A stretch of DNA of 63,317 nt from JAILEN01 sp036723975 (GTDB lineage: Bacteria; Bacillota; Clostridia; Lachnospirales; Lachnospiraceae). The stretch covers positions 1-63,317 of the forward strand of contig DAIMGJ010000014.1 of the NCBI GenBank assembly GCA_036723975.1, given 5' to 3'. The number at the start of each line of letters is the position of its first letter. Within the stretch, counting starts at the first letter, position 1. The position numbers were made by a program, and so were the translations under genes. This document shows, in pieces, positions 7,762 through 15,732 of the stretch. The notes under the pieces are model-generated. The model saw nothing but the letters and a program-made list of their open reading frames with translations, made no database searches and was not told where the DNA came from.

Positions 7762-9102
7762 CTAGTATCTGATTACTTCAAGACCAAGCATGTTTCCTAA
7801 GATCTCAAGTTCCTCAGCTACTTTCTTATAGATTACCACATAGTGAGGTTCCCAGCCGTTCTTAATGGTATCTTTTACAATCTTTTCAGCGGACGCATCC
7901 GTCTTTACTACAATAGATGCACCGTTAAACTGCTTTGGCTTGTCCATAACAGAGCCTTCCGCAATAAAGAAGCGGAACTTTCCTTCCGGTGTACGGCCTA
8001 CTCTAAAGATGGTAGCTTCATCTGAAGCCTTGCAACCGAAGTCCATAACCGGACCAATCTTTCTGTTTGGATGAACTCCCACTTCTGCACCTGTATCGCA
8101 ACGAGCCAAATTGCAGGCTGCCATACCACAGTGCCAGTAAGTAATGGAACCTTCCTTTTCATCCATAGCAACCGGATCTCCGAAGAAGGTGGACTGTCCG
8201 GTGAATGCCGTTCCGATATACATGGAAAGGGCACCGTACACATCTGCTTCACAGCTTGCCGGAATATTTACAGCATTTAATAAAGAAAGTACCATACAAA
8301 CCGGTGTACCGAATTCCACAAAGAAATCCGGCCAGCAGCGTGATGAAATCGCGCCGATTTTATTTTCTTCCACATAAGACTTGTACGCTTTGTAAAGTCT
8401 TGCGAAATCCTTAACGTTATTTTCAGGCATTTTGGAAAGGCCGACAACCTTCTCTTCTGCTTCTTTTAAATCAGCAGCGCACTCTTCGTCAGAGTAACTC
8501 TTTGCTTTGTTGATTAATTCTCTTGCCTCAATAGCTTCCAAGGTGGTTCCGAATGTGCTAAGCATTTCGGAATCAAGTGCTCTACCGAAGCCGAATCCCT
8601 GAGGTGTATGACCGATTGCGGACATTTTTAATTCCGTCAGTTCTTTCTTTACCCTAGCTGCCGCAATCGTTGCAGACACCTTTGTTTTTACCGCATCTTC
8701 ATCAGCCGCGCCATAGACGTGTTCAAAATTTCCCGCACCGCGGAACGCGCAGATTGCATTTGCTGCAGAATACGCGCCTGTAAGAGAGTTAGAGCGTAAT
8801 CTTCCACCATCGATAACCGGCTCACGGAGGGTCCATAGAAGAAGTGGGCATGAGAAACGTCTCAATACTTCGCTGGCATAAGCAGCGTTTGCAAACGTAA
8901 TGTTTTGAAGAATCACTAAATCCGGATCCTTGTCAGATAAATACTCTGCAACGGCATCCACAGTAAGAAGGATGTCGTTTGGAACCAAAACGTCTTCATA
9001 AACTGATTTTAAAAGAGAGATTGATTTGTCGAACTGCTCATGGGCAGTTACCATTTCGTATGTTCCGACACCAATCGGCACATATACTACCTGAAATTTC
9101 AT
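7762..9102 (-). CDS. L-fucose/L-arabinose isomerase-like protein, probable sulfoquinovose isomerase
   Basis: The 446-residue sequence has the fucose/arabinose isomerase fold: an N-terminal alpha/beta region, the motif GHTPQGFGFGRAL (about 164-176), and candidate metal ligands Glu285 (SCEADVYG), Asp309 (FFGDP) and His324 (YWHCG). In this operon the expected reaction is conversion of sulfoquinovose to 6-deoxy-6-sulfofructose, which in transaldolase-type pathways is done by an isomerase of this superfamily rather than by a YihS-like enzyme. Substrate identity is inferred from context. It is shorter than true FucI (about 590 residues). It lies 14 nt after tctA and 22 nt before the repressor gene. 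Confidence 0.8.
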   Translation of the reverse strand: MKFQVVYVPIGVGTYEMVTAHEQFDKSISLLKSVYEDVLVPNDILLTVDAVAEYLSDKDPDLVILQNITFANAAYASEVLRRFSCPLLLWTLREPVIDGGRLRSNSLTGAYSAANAICAFRGAGNFEHVYGAADEDAVKTKVSATIAAARVKKELTELKMSAIGHTPQGFGFGRALDSEMLSTFGTTLEAIEARELINKAKSYSDEECAADLKEAEEKVVGLSKMPENNVKDFARLYKAYKSYVEENKIGAISSRCWPDFFVEFGTPVCMVLSLLNAVNIPASCEADVYGALSMYIGTAFTGQSTFFGDPVAMDEKEGSITYWHCGMAACNLARCDTGAEVGVHPNRKIGPVMDFGCKASDEATIFRVGRTPEGKFRFFIAEGSVMDKPKQFNGASIVVKTDASAEKIVKDTIKNGWEPHYVVIYKKVAEELEILGNMLGLEVIRY

Positions 9103-9116
9103 AACTAAAAACCTTT

Positions 9117-10658
9117 CTACATTTCTTCATGCAAGCTTTGCATTTCTTCCATCTGCTTTTTATTTAATTCATCAATCTTCTTATTAATCTTCATAAGTGA
9201 AACAAGAAGTAAAACTGTAAGAATTAAAATCACCAAAGAAATCGGACGTCTGAAGAAAATTGTGTAATCTCTGTTGTACGCCATAGAAGCGGTAACAAAG
9301 TTTTTCTCCATAATACTTTCCAAAATCATGCCAAGCATAAGCGGTGTATTATCAATATCCAAAATGGTAAGCAGATAACTGAATACCAAAATTGCTGCAC
9401 AAATAATTAACTCTTTTGTATTTCCTGTTGATGCAAAAGAACCTGCAAAACAGAACATAATAATCAAAGGTGCAAGGTAAGTGTAGCGAACCTGAACAAT
9501 CTTTGCCACACCTCTTGTCATACCAAGACCGATTGGGAATAAAAGAAGGTTTGCAATTAAGCATCCTAAAATAATGGTGTAAGCCATAACACCCTGCTTG
9601 GTAAACATAGTCGGTCCCGGTGTGATTCCGTGAAGGACAAAAGCACCCAACAAAAGTGCGGTAACTCCGTCACCCGGAATACCAAGGGTTAACATTGGAA
9701 TCATAGCAGATCCTACCACTGCATTATTGGATGACTCTGCTGCTGCAATACCTTCCAAAGAACCTTTTCCGAACTGCTCCGGATGTTTTGAGGTACGTCT
9801 TGCTTCGGAGTAGCATAAGAACTGTGCTACACCACCGCCAACACCCGGCATAGCGCCAAGTATGGAAGCAACTACAGAAGATCTTAAGCAGGCAGGAAGT
9901 ATACTTCTTCTTTCTTTTCTGGTAAGACCTTCTCTGTCAATTTTATTTGCATCGTCTAACTTTCCGCCGGAAAGCTTAAAGTCGCGAAGTTTCTGAACTA
10001 CCTGTGTAAGGGCAATCAAAGCGATACATGCAGGAAGTAAATCAATACCGTATCTTAATGTCGGAAGTCCGAAGGAATATCTGGTTACACCGGTTACGGC
10101 ATCCATACCAACGCATGCCATGAGTAATCCAATCATACCGGAAATAATTGACTTCGGAAGTGAGTTTCCGGAAACACCGGCAATCAATGAAATTCCAAGA
10201 ATACCCATTGAGAAATACTCTACGGAAGTAAAGTTTGCTACAAGCTTTGTGATAAAGGAAGCACAAAGTAAAAGTAACAATGCAGAGAACAATCCTCCGA
10301 ATACAGATGCAAAAAGGGATGTATCAAGAGCCTTCTTAACCTTGCCCTTTCTTGCCAGCGGATACCCGTCAAAGGTTGTGGCAATCGCCGAGTTCGTACC
10401 CGGTGTATTTAGTGTCACCGCACTGATAGAGCCACCATACATACCACCAACGTATACCGCCAGTAACAAAATAATCGCTGTCGCCGGATCATCAATTGTG
10501 TATGTTACCGGTAACATAAGAATAATACCTAGCATTACGGAAAGCCCCGGAATGCATCCAACTATAAGTCCAATCACAAGACCAATCAAGATCATAAGAA
10601 GGTTTGTCACCGTAAAGACCTGGGTCATGGCTTGTGCGATAAGTGCAAAATCACCCAT
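9117..10658 (-). CDS. tctA: Tripartite tricarboxylate-type transporter, large membrane subunit
   Basis: A 513-residue polytopic protein of about 12 helices. The N-terminal signature is clear: GCIPGLSVMLGIILMLP and GGSISAVTLNTPGTNSA, typical of TctA. The second half repeats this pattern (LGIPGDGVTALLLG). TctA proteins form the ion-coupled channel that accepts ligand from a TctC binding protein. Here the complete TctCBA set lies inside a sulfoglycolysis operon, so the cargo may be sulfoquinovose or a sulfoquinovosyl glycoside rather than a tricarboxylate. The C-terminal tail is charged and cytosolic. Confidence 0.93.
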   Translation of the reverse strand: MGDFALIAQAMTQVFTVTNLLMILIGLVIGLIVGCIPGLSVMLGIILMLPVTYTIDDPATAIILLLAVYVGGMYGGSISAVTLNTPGTNSAIATTFDGYPLARKGKVKKALDTSLFASVFGGLFSALLLLLCASFITKLVANFTSVEYFSMGILGISLIAGVSGNSLPKSIISGMIGLLMACVGMDAVTGVTRYSFGLPTLRYGIDLLPACIALIALTQVVQKLRDFKLSGGKLDDANKIDREGLTRKERRSILPACLRSSVVASILGAMPGVGGGVAQFLCYSEARRTSKHPEQFGKGSLEGIAAAESSNNAVVGSAMIPMLTLGIPGDGVTALLLGAFVLHGITPGPTMFTKQGVMAYTIILGCLIANLLLFPIGLGMTRGVAKIVQVRYTYLAPLIIMFCFAGSFASTGNTKELIICAAILVFSYLLTILDIDNTPLMLGMILESIMEKNFVTASMAYNRDYTIFFRRPISLVILILTVLLLVSLMKINKKIDELNKKQMEEMQSLHEEM

Positions 10659-10673
10659 TTTTATAAAACCTCC

Positions 10674-11135
10674 TTAAAAGAATATACCTGTCGGTAATGA
10701 CACGGTAAAAACATATTTGAAAAGGAAATAAATTCCCGTTGCTGCCGCAATTACAAAGATATAGATGAAAGGCTTTCTTTCACCGCAATAGAACAACACA
10801 GCGATAAATGTAAGCGCTGAAGCCGGAATAAATCCGATAATAATAATAAGTGCAACATAAATGCAAAGCATAGCAATTAACAGAATTGCCGGTTTTTCTT
10901 TGTTCCAATCGAATTCCACGATTTTTTCCTGTTTAAAAACAAGAGACTGAATAATAAGTACAACCGAGAAAATAAGCATAATCACAATGCAGATTCCCGG
11001 AATGATTCTCGGGCTCGGAGCGCCTGAATCGTATGCAGGAATACGTACCTGAGTCGGCATAAGCACCAAAAGCAAAATACTTAAAGCACCCATTATAATT
11101 CCTGACCATAAGTTTGTTTTAATTTTAAATTTCAT
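10674..11135 (-). CDS. tctB: Tripartite tricarboxylate-type transporter, small membrane subunit
   Basis: A 153-residue protein with four predicted helices and the TctB pattern: a first helix ending in a conserved PxxxVP-like region, then 'SPRIIPGICIVIMLIFSVVLI'. TctB partners TctA in the membrane. It is encoded between tctC and tctA with short gaps (15 nt to tctA), in the usual C-B-A order. The function as small subunit follows from family and context. Confidence 0.88.
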   Translation of the reverse strand: MKFKIKTNLWSGIIMGALSILLLVLMPTQVRIPAYDSGAPSPRIIPGICIVIMLIFSVVLIIQSLVFKQEKIVEFDWNKEKPAILLIAMLCIYVALIIIIGFIPASALTFIAVLFYCGERKPFIYIFVIAAATGIYFLFKYVFTVSLPTGIFF

Positions 11136-11241
11136 GATGTTTACCCCTCGGTGTGAAAAAGATACCGTTTTTCAAAACCAACCGGACCGTCATTATTGAT
11201 TCATGAGGTCCGGCCGTCTTGAATTTTAATTTAAACTTTAA

Positions 11242-12315
11242 TTATTTTAAGTTATCGTAAGCCTTTAATGCCTTTTCGCAAGCTTCATCGATGAATGACT
11301 GAGCATCCTCTCCGTAAAGCTGGAAGTTATTTAACATTACAGACTCAATCCATCCATAGTAGTTCTCATCAGCCCATACCTGCTTCATGATTTCTGTCAT
11401 ATCATCACGGAATGCCTGATCAGCACCTTTATGTGTTGCAAGTGTACCACCTGCAGGAAGGATGCATCCTGAGAAATCAATGTCTGCTGAAAGTTCAGGA
11501 GCCTTAGCGTCACCTGCTACAGTAGGAACAGTGATTGGGCCATCCGGAGTAACAAATCCTTCGAATGCCTTATCGGAAATAGCAAGGATAGGAATCAATG
11601 TTCCGGCTTCTACTTCGTCCTTAGCTGCCTGAGTTGTACCAACGAATACATCTACTTCGCCGTTTACAAGGCCCTGCTTCTGCTCAGCACCACCTTCGTA
11701 ACCGGAAACTACCATTACGTTACCGCCCTCTAAAGCGATTAAAGAACCAAGCTCTAAGTGGCAGTCAGAAAGTGGATTACCACCTGACATCTTGATACCA
11801 CCGTTTTTCGCCTTATCAAGGATTCCTTCTAAAGTCTGATCCGGAGTTGTGTAAACAATCCATGTTCTGTCATCTACAGTTCCGATTGGATCCATAGCAT
11901 TTCTGTCAAAGTCAACTTCTTCTGTTCCATAGGTCTTTCCAAGATCATGTCTGTAGCAAAGACCATATCCGAATACTAAAAGGTCCTTTGTAGAAGCATC
12001 TTCTTCTGAGAAGAAAGTAGCTGCCGCAAAACCATCACCACCGGTCATGTTTTCAACTACGAAGTTGTAGTCACCCTGAATCTTGTTTGCTGTCTCAGCA
12101 TACTTACGAGCAAGAAGATCGGCTGTACCACCTGCACCGTATCCGCAAATAATCTTAACGGTTTCCCCTCCGTTAGATACGGTTTCTTCTGCTTCTGTTT
12201 CAGCAGATGCATCTGTGCTGTTTGTAGCCGTGTTTCCACTGTTACCGCCGCAGCCTGCGAAGCAGGTAACTGCCATGGTTGCTGCCAAAAGCAATCCTAA
12301 AAGTTTCTTTTTCAT
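11242..12315 (-). CDS. tctC: TctC-family solute-binding lipoprotein
   Basis: The protein (357 residues from this start) opens with a lipoprotein signal: MKKKLLGLLLAATMAV, then TCFAGC, with the lipid-modified cysteine followed by a Gly/Asn/Ser/Thr-rich linker. The mature part matches the TctC/BugT binding-protein fold (VKIICGYGAGGTADLLARKY, the ligand-loop region). An earlier in-frame ATG exists at 12330, but GGAGGG lies 7 nt before the ATG at 12315, which is therefore preferred. TctC proteins capture carboxylates outside the cell; a sulfonated sugar is suggested here only by the operon. Confidence 0.9.
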   Translation of the reverse strand: MKKKLLGLLLAATMAVTCFAGCGGNSGNTATNSTDASAETEAEETVSNGGETVKIICGYGAGGTADLLARKYAETANKIQGDYNFVVENMTGGDGFAAATFFSEEDASTKDLLVFGYGLCYRHDLGKTYGTEEVDFDRNAMDPIGTVDDRTWIVYTTPDQTLEGILDKAKNGGIKMSGGNPLSDCHLELGSLIALEGGNVMVVSGYEGGAEQKQGLVNGEVDVFVGTTQAAKDEVEAGTLIPILAISDKAFEGFVTPDGPITVPTVAGDAKAPELSADIDFSGCILPAGGTLATHKGADQAFRDDMTEIMKQVWADENYYGWIESVMLNNFQLYGEDAQSFIDEACEKALKAYDNLK

Positions 12316-12389
12316 TTGTTTTCCCTCCATTTTAAAAAAATGTTCTTTATATATGCCCCACTTTTTTCTAAGTGAAGTTCATACCCCTG

Positions 12390-14396
12390 TTATCTGCCGT
12401 AGGTGGCACGTACCTTTTCGAAAAGTTCTACTACATCGGAACCTTTCTTGTAGAACACCGGTGTATCTCCCATTTTTGCTTCTACCGTATGTTCTCCTTT
12501 TTTATATTCCTTACCACTCCAAAGATGAATCCATCCATCAGAAGGAAGATATACTTCTCTGTCTTCTTTTCCCTCTTCGTATACCGGAGCCACCAGCACA
12601 TTTTCCCCTAGCAGATATTCAAACTGCTCGCTGTAGCTTCGCTCATCCTCTTCGTTATGTAAGAAAAGCGGTCTTTGTACCGGAGTACCCTTTAATGAAT
12701 TTTCTTTTACCAGCTCTTTCATCAGCGGAGAAATCATGGTATAGATTCCTGTCAGTCTTGCCAAATCCTTTATGCAATCCTCATCATCGTAATACTGGAA
12801 GTTGGTATCCGGTCGGTTTCCTTCATGGGTTCTCATTACAGGTGTAAATGCTGCCATCTCTGCCCAGCGAAGAAAGACTTCCTTGGTTCGAAGGTTATCG
12901 TATAAAGAGGTATAACCACCGATATCACTGTGGTTTAATCCGCAACCCGTCATTCCGGAAGAAAGTGCTGCACAAATAACCGTGCAAAGTCCGTCATGTC
13001 TGGTAAAGTCAACAGACTGATCCCCTGCCCATAAAAGTGTGCAATACTTTTGAGATCCGATGCCTCCGGCTCTCATAAAGTACACAACTTCACCGAGCTT
13101 GCCGCTTTCCTTTACTGCGTCATAGTTGCATTTTGCCCAAAGTGCCGGCCAGTGATTGTGCTCAATCATGGGGGACACACCATTGGATAAAACAATGTCA
13201 TCTGTAGGTAAGTATTCACCGAAATCAGCCATCCATCCGTCGATTCCGATGTCGATGGAGTACTTCTTTATAACTTCGTCTTTAAACCAGTCGTAGGCTT
13301 CTTTCTTGGTCAAATCGATGACGCCGCAATAGAACTCACCGAAATCCACCAGATAAAGACTGCCATCTGATTTTTTGGCAAATACATCTTTTTTCTTTCC
13401 TTCTTCGAAGAGCTTTCCGCCTTCTACAAGATAAGGATTGATGTATCCCAAAAACTTAATGCCTCTTTCATGAAGCTCTTTAATCTTTTCCGGAAGTGCC
13501 GGATACATTTCATCATGGAAATGCCAATCCCACTGAAGTCTCTTTCCGAAGCTTGTTACACGCTTTCCACACCAATCCTGGCACCAAAGACCTGCAACCT
13601 TTACCCCTGCATCAATGGATTTTTCCATAATGCCAAAGCTTCTTTCATTTCCTCCCTGGGCTCCGATAATCAAACCGTTGTAAACCCATTCCGGGAGTTC
13701 CGGCTGTCTGCCGAAAAATGCGGTTTCTTTTTCCAAAAGATCTACAAAGGTATCTGCTGCTTCGATTCGAATAAACTCCGGAACATCCCAGCACTGAAGC
13801 TCGTTGAAATCATCATTTCGAAAATCAAAATCCGCATATGCCGTTGTTTGAACATGAACGTAAAACTTATCGGAAGAAACATAGGTCGGCTGTGGGAAAT
13901 TCGTGTGGTAATAATCACCGCCGCTCATTCCTTCCACATCACCACGCCATGTAATATAGGTGGTCTTGTCTCTTCCCACGCCCGGTTCGGAGGTCCAAAG
14001 AGGAAAATGTCTTCCCTTTAAATCGAAATAAGACATCTGCTCTCCACATCCGTAAATATGCTCTTCTTTATAAGAAGAAGTCCGAAACCAGAAACGATTG
14101 ATTGTTTCATCCAGCTTTTCAAAAGAAATGTTAAATATATCGTTTTCTACTTCAATCGCCGCTTTTACTTTGTCCCCAAAAAGAATTTCCGCACCCCTTG
14201 CAGTTTCTTTTATTTCCGTGGGATACAAGGGAAGACGTTCGGTTACGTAGTCTTCAATTTTGAAGTTTCCACGATACATCAGCACATCTTCTTTTCCGCA
14301 TCCTACATATAAAAGCGGTTTGCTTTCAGAACAATCAAGGATCGTTCTGTTATTTCCCTTTAAGGTAAACCCTTTTTCCTTTAAAACAAATTCCAT
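12390..14396 (-). CDS. yihQ: GH31 sulfoquinovosidase
   Basis: This 668-residue glycoside hydrolase releases sulfoquinovose from sulfoquinovosyl glycerol or diacylglycerol. Nucleophile Asp391 (GWMADFGEYLP) and acid/base Asp459 (WAGDQSVDF) are present. The sulfonate pocket known from E. coli YihQ (Gln288, Arg301, Trp304, Asp405, Asp472, Tyr508, from memory) is matched by Gln273, Arg286, Trp289, Asp391, Asp459 and Tyr495, with the same spacing of 13, 3 and 36 residues. The motif WCQDWCGKRVTSFGKRLQW distinguishes these enzymes from ordinary alpha-glucosidases. No signal peptide is seen, so hydrolysis is cytoplasmic after import. The gene follows the SLA-reductase gene by 12 nt. Confidence 0.93.
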   Translation of the reverse strand: MEFVLKEKGFTLKGNNRTILDCSESKPLLYVGCGKEDVLMYRGNFKIEDYVTERLPLYPTEIKETARGAEILFGDKVKAAIEVENDIFNISFEKLDETINRFWFRTSSYKEEHIYGCGEQMSYFDLKGRHFPLWTSEPGVGRDKTTYITWRGDVEGMSGGDYYHTNFPQPTYVSSDKFYVHVQTTAYADFDFRNDDFNELQCWDVPEFIRIEAADTFVDLLEKETAFFGRQPELPEWVYNGLIIGAQGGNERSFGIMEKSIDAGVKVAGLWCQDWCGKRVTSFGKRLQWDWHFHDEMYPALPEKIKELHERGIKFLGYINPYLVEGGKLFEEGKKKDVFAKKSDGSLYLVDFGEFYCGVIDLTKKEAYDWFKDEVIKKYSIDIGIDGWMADFGEYLPTDDIVLSNGVSPMIEHNHWPALWAKCNYDAVKESGKLGEVVYFMRAGGIGSQKYCTLLWAGDQSVDFTRHDGLCTVICAALSSGMTGCGLNHSDIGGYTSLYDNLRTKEVFLRWAEMAAFTPVMRTHEGNRPDTNFQYYDDEDCIKDLARLTGIYTMISPLMKELVKENSLKGTPVQRPLFLHNEEDERSYSEQFEYLLGENVLVAPVYEEGKEDREVYLPSDGWIHLWSGKEYKKGEHTVEAKMGDTPVFYKKGSDVVELFEKVRATYGR

Positions 14397-14408
14397 ACGC
14401 AGTCACTC

Positions 14409-15269
14409 TTATCTGCCTTCGCGAACAACCTTGATTGTTGCACAGAAGTCTTCTTTTCCAAGTCCCATTTCAAGAGCCTTGTCATAAACACGAACTGCGT
14501 TTTCTTCACCCGGCATATCTACGCCACACTCTTCAGCAAGTTTTAAGCAGATGTGTACATCCTTATGCTCATTTTCAATAGAAAATGCTGTGGTGTAATC
14601 TTCTTTTGCAAGAACATCTTTCTTAGAATCCAAGTACCAGTTTCCTGCACCACCGTAAGAAATTGCTTCTGCGTAGGTTAAAATGTCGATTCCGTTTGCC
14701 TTGGCAAGTGTGGATGTTTCATTTACACCGTTCTGAATCTGAGAAACAAGTGCGTTATGACAAATCTTCATAACCAATCCCTTGCCGTTGTCTCCCATGC
14801 GGATTACATTTTCGCCCATGTAAAGCAAAATCGGACGAGCTTTTTCGTAATCCTCTTCAGAACCACCAACATAGATACCAAGTTTTCCGGCAATTGCTGC
14901 AGGTTTGGATTTTACAACCGGTGCATCAATGAAGTGTGCGCCTGTTTTCTTTACCATCTCGGAAATCTCAACAGAAACACTTGGATCAATGGTAGACATA
15001 TCAATACAGAACTTTGTATCGTTTAATTCAGATAAGATTCCCTCATAAACGCTTCTGGAATGCTCACTCTTCGGAACCATGGAAATGATTACGTCTGAGT
15101 TCTTTGCCAACTCAACAGAGTTTTCACAGGCAACCGCACCCTTGGATGCCAAAAGGTCAACCTTTTCTTTTACAAAATCGAAACAATAAACTGTGTCGTC
15201 ATGTTTCTTAATAATGTTCTCGCACATGGATTCTCCCATGATACCTAAGCCGATAAAACCGATTTTCAT
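14409..15269 (-). CDS. Beta-hydroxyacid dehydrogenase, probable 3-sulfolactaldehyde reductase
   Basis: The 286-residue enzyme has the Rossmann loop GFIGLGIMGESM at the N-terminus, the family substrate motif DAPVVKSKPAAIAG (about 115-128) and catalytic Lys168 (GKGLVMKICHNAL). It belongs to the 3-hydroxyisobutyrate dehydrogenase/YihU group; YihU reduces 3-sulfolactaldehyde to 2,3-dihydroxypropane-1-sulfonate. YihU has Arg at the sulfonate-facing position where this protein has Lys120, so the substrate contact may differ. A TTG at 15284 is also in frame, but GGAGG lies 8 nt before the ATG at 15269, which is preferred. It is the first gene of the operon. Confidence 0.85.
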   Translation of the reverse strand: MKIGFIGLGIMGESMCENIIKKHDDTVYCFDFVKEKVDLLASKGAVACENSVELAKNSDVIISMVPKSEHSRSVYEGILSELNDTKFCIDMSTIDPSVSVEISEMVKKTGAHFIDAPVVKSKPAAIAGKLGIYVGGSEEDYEKARPILLYMGENVIRMGDNGKGLVMKICHNALVSQIQNGVNETSTLAKANGIDILTYAEAISYGGAGNWYLDSKKDVLAKEDYTTAFSIENEHKDVHICLKLAEECGVDMPGEENAVRVYDKALEMGLGKEDFCATIKVVREGR

Positions 15270-15354
15270 TTTCTCTTCCTCCAAATCATTTGTTTCAAAC
15301 TCTAAATTTACTTAAAAGCCTTTGTTTTTAGGCATTTCTCGTACATTTTTGCAA

Positions 15355-15407
15355 TTAGTTAATTGCTTTAACTAATACAATCATACTATGTTTTAGCCAT
15401 TATTCAA
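15355..15407 (-). promoter_or_regulatory. Promoter and ROK-type operator of the sulfoglycolysis operon
   Basis: On the minus strand, -35 TTGAAT (15402-15407), a 16-bp spacer and -10 TATGAT (15380-15385) form a sigma-A promoter. The perfect palindrome TTAGTTAA-N5-TTAACTAA (15355-15375) starts 5 bp downstream of the -10 box, covering the expected start site. XylR-type ROK operators share the outer TTAGTT/AACTAA half-sites, and a ROK gene lies in this operon, so repression by steric block is the simplest model. Confidence 0.78.
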
Positions 15408-15519
15408 CTCTTTTTTGCCAAAAAATAGTAAGTTTGACGTTTTGTTTAAATTGATTAATTTATTTTTGTTAAACATTGACAATTGAAAAAACTAACCAGA
15501 TAAAAACCAGTTTCCATAT

Positions 15520-15547
15520 GGTAGCAAAGGGACGGTTCTTCGTTACC
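15520..15547. repeat. REP-like element with GGGACGGTTCTT core
   Basis: An imperfect palindrome (GGTA..., GGGACGGTTCTT core, ...TTACC) lies in an intergenic gap. A sister copy with the same core occurs at 36510-36538. This core is familiar from dispersed repeats of Clostridia that are often linked to REP-associated (IS200-like) transposases. No such transposase is present in the window. Confidence 0.6.
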
Positions 15548-15613
15548 CTAGAGCCCTGGTTTTAAAAAAACAAAAAAGTCTTCTTATCATCATTTTTCTT
15601 CCACATAAACAAA

Positions 15614-15695
15614 AAAACTTCTAAAAAACATTTCCCTTTTTTCAGCACCGTCAACCACGGTGACATCTCTAGAGAGAACGTTATTTAGAAGTTTT
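15614..15695 (-). terminator. Branched terminator-like structure after the Nik-type operon
   Basis: A 12-bp outer stem (AAAACTTCTAAA 15614-15625 with TTTAGAAGTTTT 15684-15695) encloses an inner hairpin (CACCGT-N5-ACGGTG) and a short self-complementary TCTCTAGAGA. On the minus strand the outer stem runs into a T-rich tail. It lies about 40 nt after the DUF4198 gene. Most intrinsic terminators are single stems, so this is an unusual three-part fold. Confidence 0.6.
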
Positions 15696-15732
15696 ATTTC
15701 AACTGTACTTATATAAAAGAATAACTTATTAT

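Noticed and set aside
7762..9102. True L-fucose isomerase
   Set aside because: The protein is about 140 residues shorter than FucI and no fucose kinase or aldolase genes are nearby; the operon points to sulfoquinovose.
10120..10677. Plus-strand open frame of 185 codons antisense to tctA
   Set aside because: Shadow of a highly conserved membrane protein gene.
12083..12847. Plus-strand open frame of 254 codons across tctC and the GH31 gene
   Set aside because: It spans two real genes and their junction on the opposite strand; no start signal.
13470..14021. Plus-strand open frame of 183 codons inside the GH31 gene
   Set aside because: Antisense shadow; the GH31 active-site residues are all on the minus strand.
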